Positions 5,118 through 5,299 of a stretch of DNA of 5,299 bases are shown piece by piece; within the stretch, counting starts at the first letter, position 1; every line of letters begins with the position of its first letter. The DNA is from Peptostreptococcaceae bacterium (GTDB lineage: Bacteria > Bacillota_A > Clostridia > Peptostreptococcales > Acidaminobacteraceae). The notes beneath the pieces are model-generated. The model saw only the letters and a program-made list of their open reading frames with translations. It was not told where the DNA came from and ran no database searches. Both the position numbers and the translations under genes were made by a program. Location of the stretch: positions 1 through 5,299 of the forward strand of contig JABXKX010000260.1 in assembly GCA_013619035.1 (NCBI GenBank), written 5' to 3'.

Positions 5118-5259
5118 CATGTTTAACATCAATTAGAATCCAATCTAAATGTTTTGAAGTAGGTACCACGTTCATAGTAGAGTTGCCGATCCTTTTATGA
5201 ATGTAATAGCTCACTGTCTATTAACATGGAACACCTTTATTGAGTATTGCAATTAATAC
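5118..5259. other. non-coding stretch to the contig end, no gene recognised
   Basis: No family-like reading frame is visible on either strand. A 47-codon minus-strand frame runs from 5214 down to a stop at 5071-5073, but it ends inside the pcm terminator and is not recognised. An inverted pair TTCATA / TATGAA lies at about 5171-5202. Nothing else can be supported. Confidence 0.5.
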
Positions 5260-5299
5260 CTGTCTCTTATACACATCTCCGAGCCCACGAGTCTCCTGA
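5260..5299 (+). other. Nextera/Tn5 sequencing adapter contamination
   Basis: CTGTCTCTTATACACATCT (5260-5278) is the exact 19-bp Tn5 mosaic end used in Nextera libraries. It is followed at 5279-5293 by the i7-side adapter CCGAGCCCACGAGAC with one mismatch (T for A at 5292). The last six bases TCCTGA fit the start of an i7 index (I recall the N704 index as TCCTGAGC). This is not genomic DNA; it shows that the contig ends in untrimmed adapter, and that bases just before 5260 come from read ends and may be less reliable. Confidence 0.97.

Noticed and set aside
5161..5170. AGGTACCACG resembling the T-box core (TGGNACCRCG)
   Set aside because: The first base of the tRNA-pairing UGGN is wrong, only about 40 nt precede it after the pcm terminator, so there is no room for Stem I, and no terminator follows.
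5071..5214. Minus-strand 47-codon frame near the contig end
   Set aside because: Its stop lies inside the pcm terminator stem, it has no convincing start and I recognise no family; likely chance.

Overview
This AT-rich window carries tightly packed plus-strand genes with strong AGGAGG-type ribosome binding sites and U-tract terminator hairpins. That points to a low-GC Gram-positive lineage (Bacillota, or a relative of the Mycoplasmatota such as the Izemoplasma/Acholeplasma/Haloplasma neighbourhood); the exact lineage is inference. All tryptophans I checked are TGG and one gene stops at TGA, so the standard code fits. The right end is an assembly artefact: the last 40 bases are a Nextera (Tn5) sequencing adapter, so the window ends at a contig end.

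Layout: (1) 1-126, no recognisable gene. (2) 127-603, a YebC/PmpR-family gene missing its N-terminal third, followed by two tandem hairpins of which the second is a terminator. (3) 714-728, a near-perfect Fur box, followed by a compact four-gene operon (766-3272; gaps of 10-13 nt): TusA sulfur carrier, DsrE2-like protein, IscS/NifS-type cysteine desulfurase homologue, and an IscU scaffold fused to a MIP18/DUF59 domain. (4) 3302-3361, the 3' tail of a second yebC copy, left as a scar between the operon and its terminator. (5) An AIM24/TIGR00266 gene with its own promoter and terminator. (6) A protein-L-isoaspartate O-methyltransferase gene with a long terminator. (7) About 140 bp without a gene, then the adapter.

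The most interesting element is the sulfur/iron-sulfur operon. The desulfurase homologue keeps its persulfide cysteine (C327), but the PLP-binding lysine is replaced by threonine (T207) and several other PLP-pocket residues are changed (D105, H184, L242). Together with TusA and DsrE2, which carry sulfur as protein persulfides, this suggests a pathway in which the 'desulfurase' may act as a sulfur relay or docking subunit for IscU rather than as a classical PLP enzyme. The scaffold keeps every Fe-S ligand and has gained a C-terminal DUF59 domain, a family used elsewhere in Fe-S maturation. The Fur box suggests induction under iron limitation. The functional model is inference; the residue changes, fusion, gene order and operator are read from the sequence.
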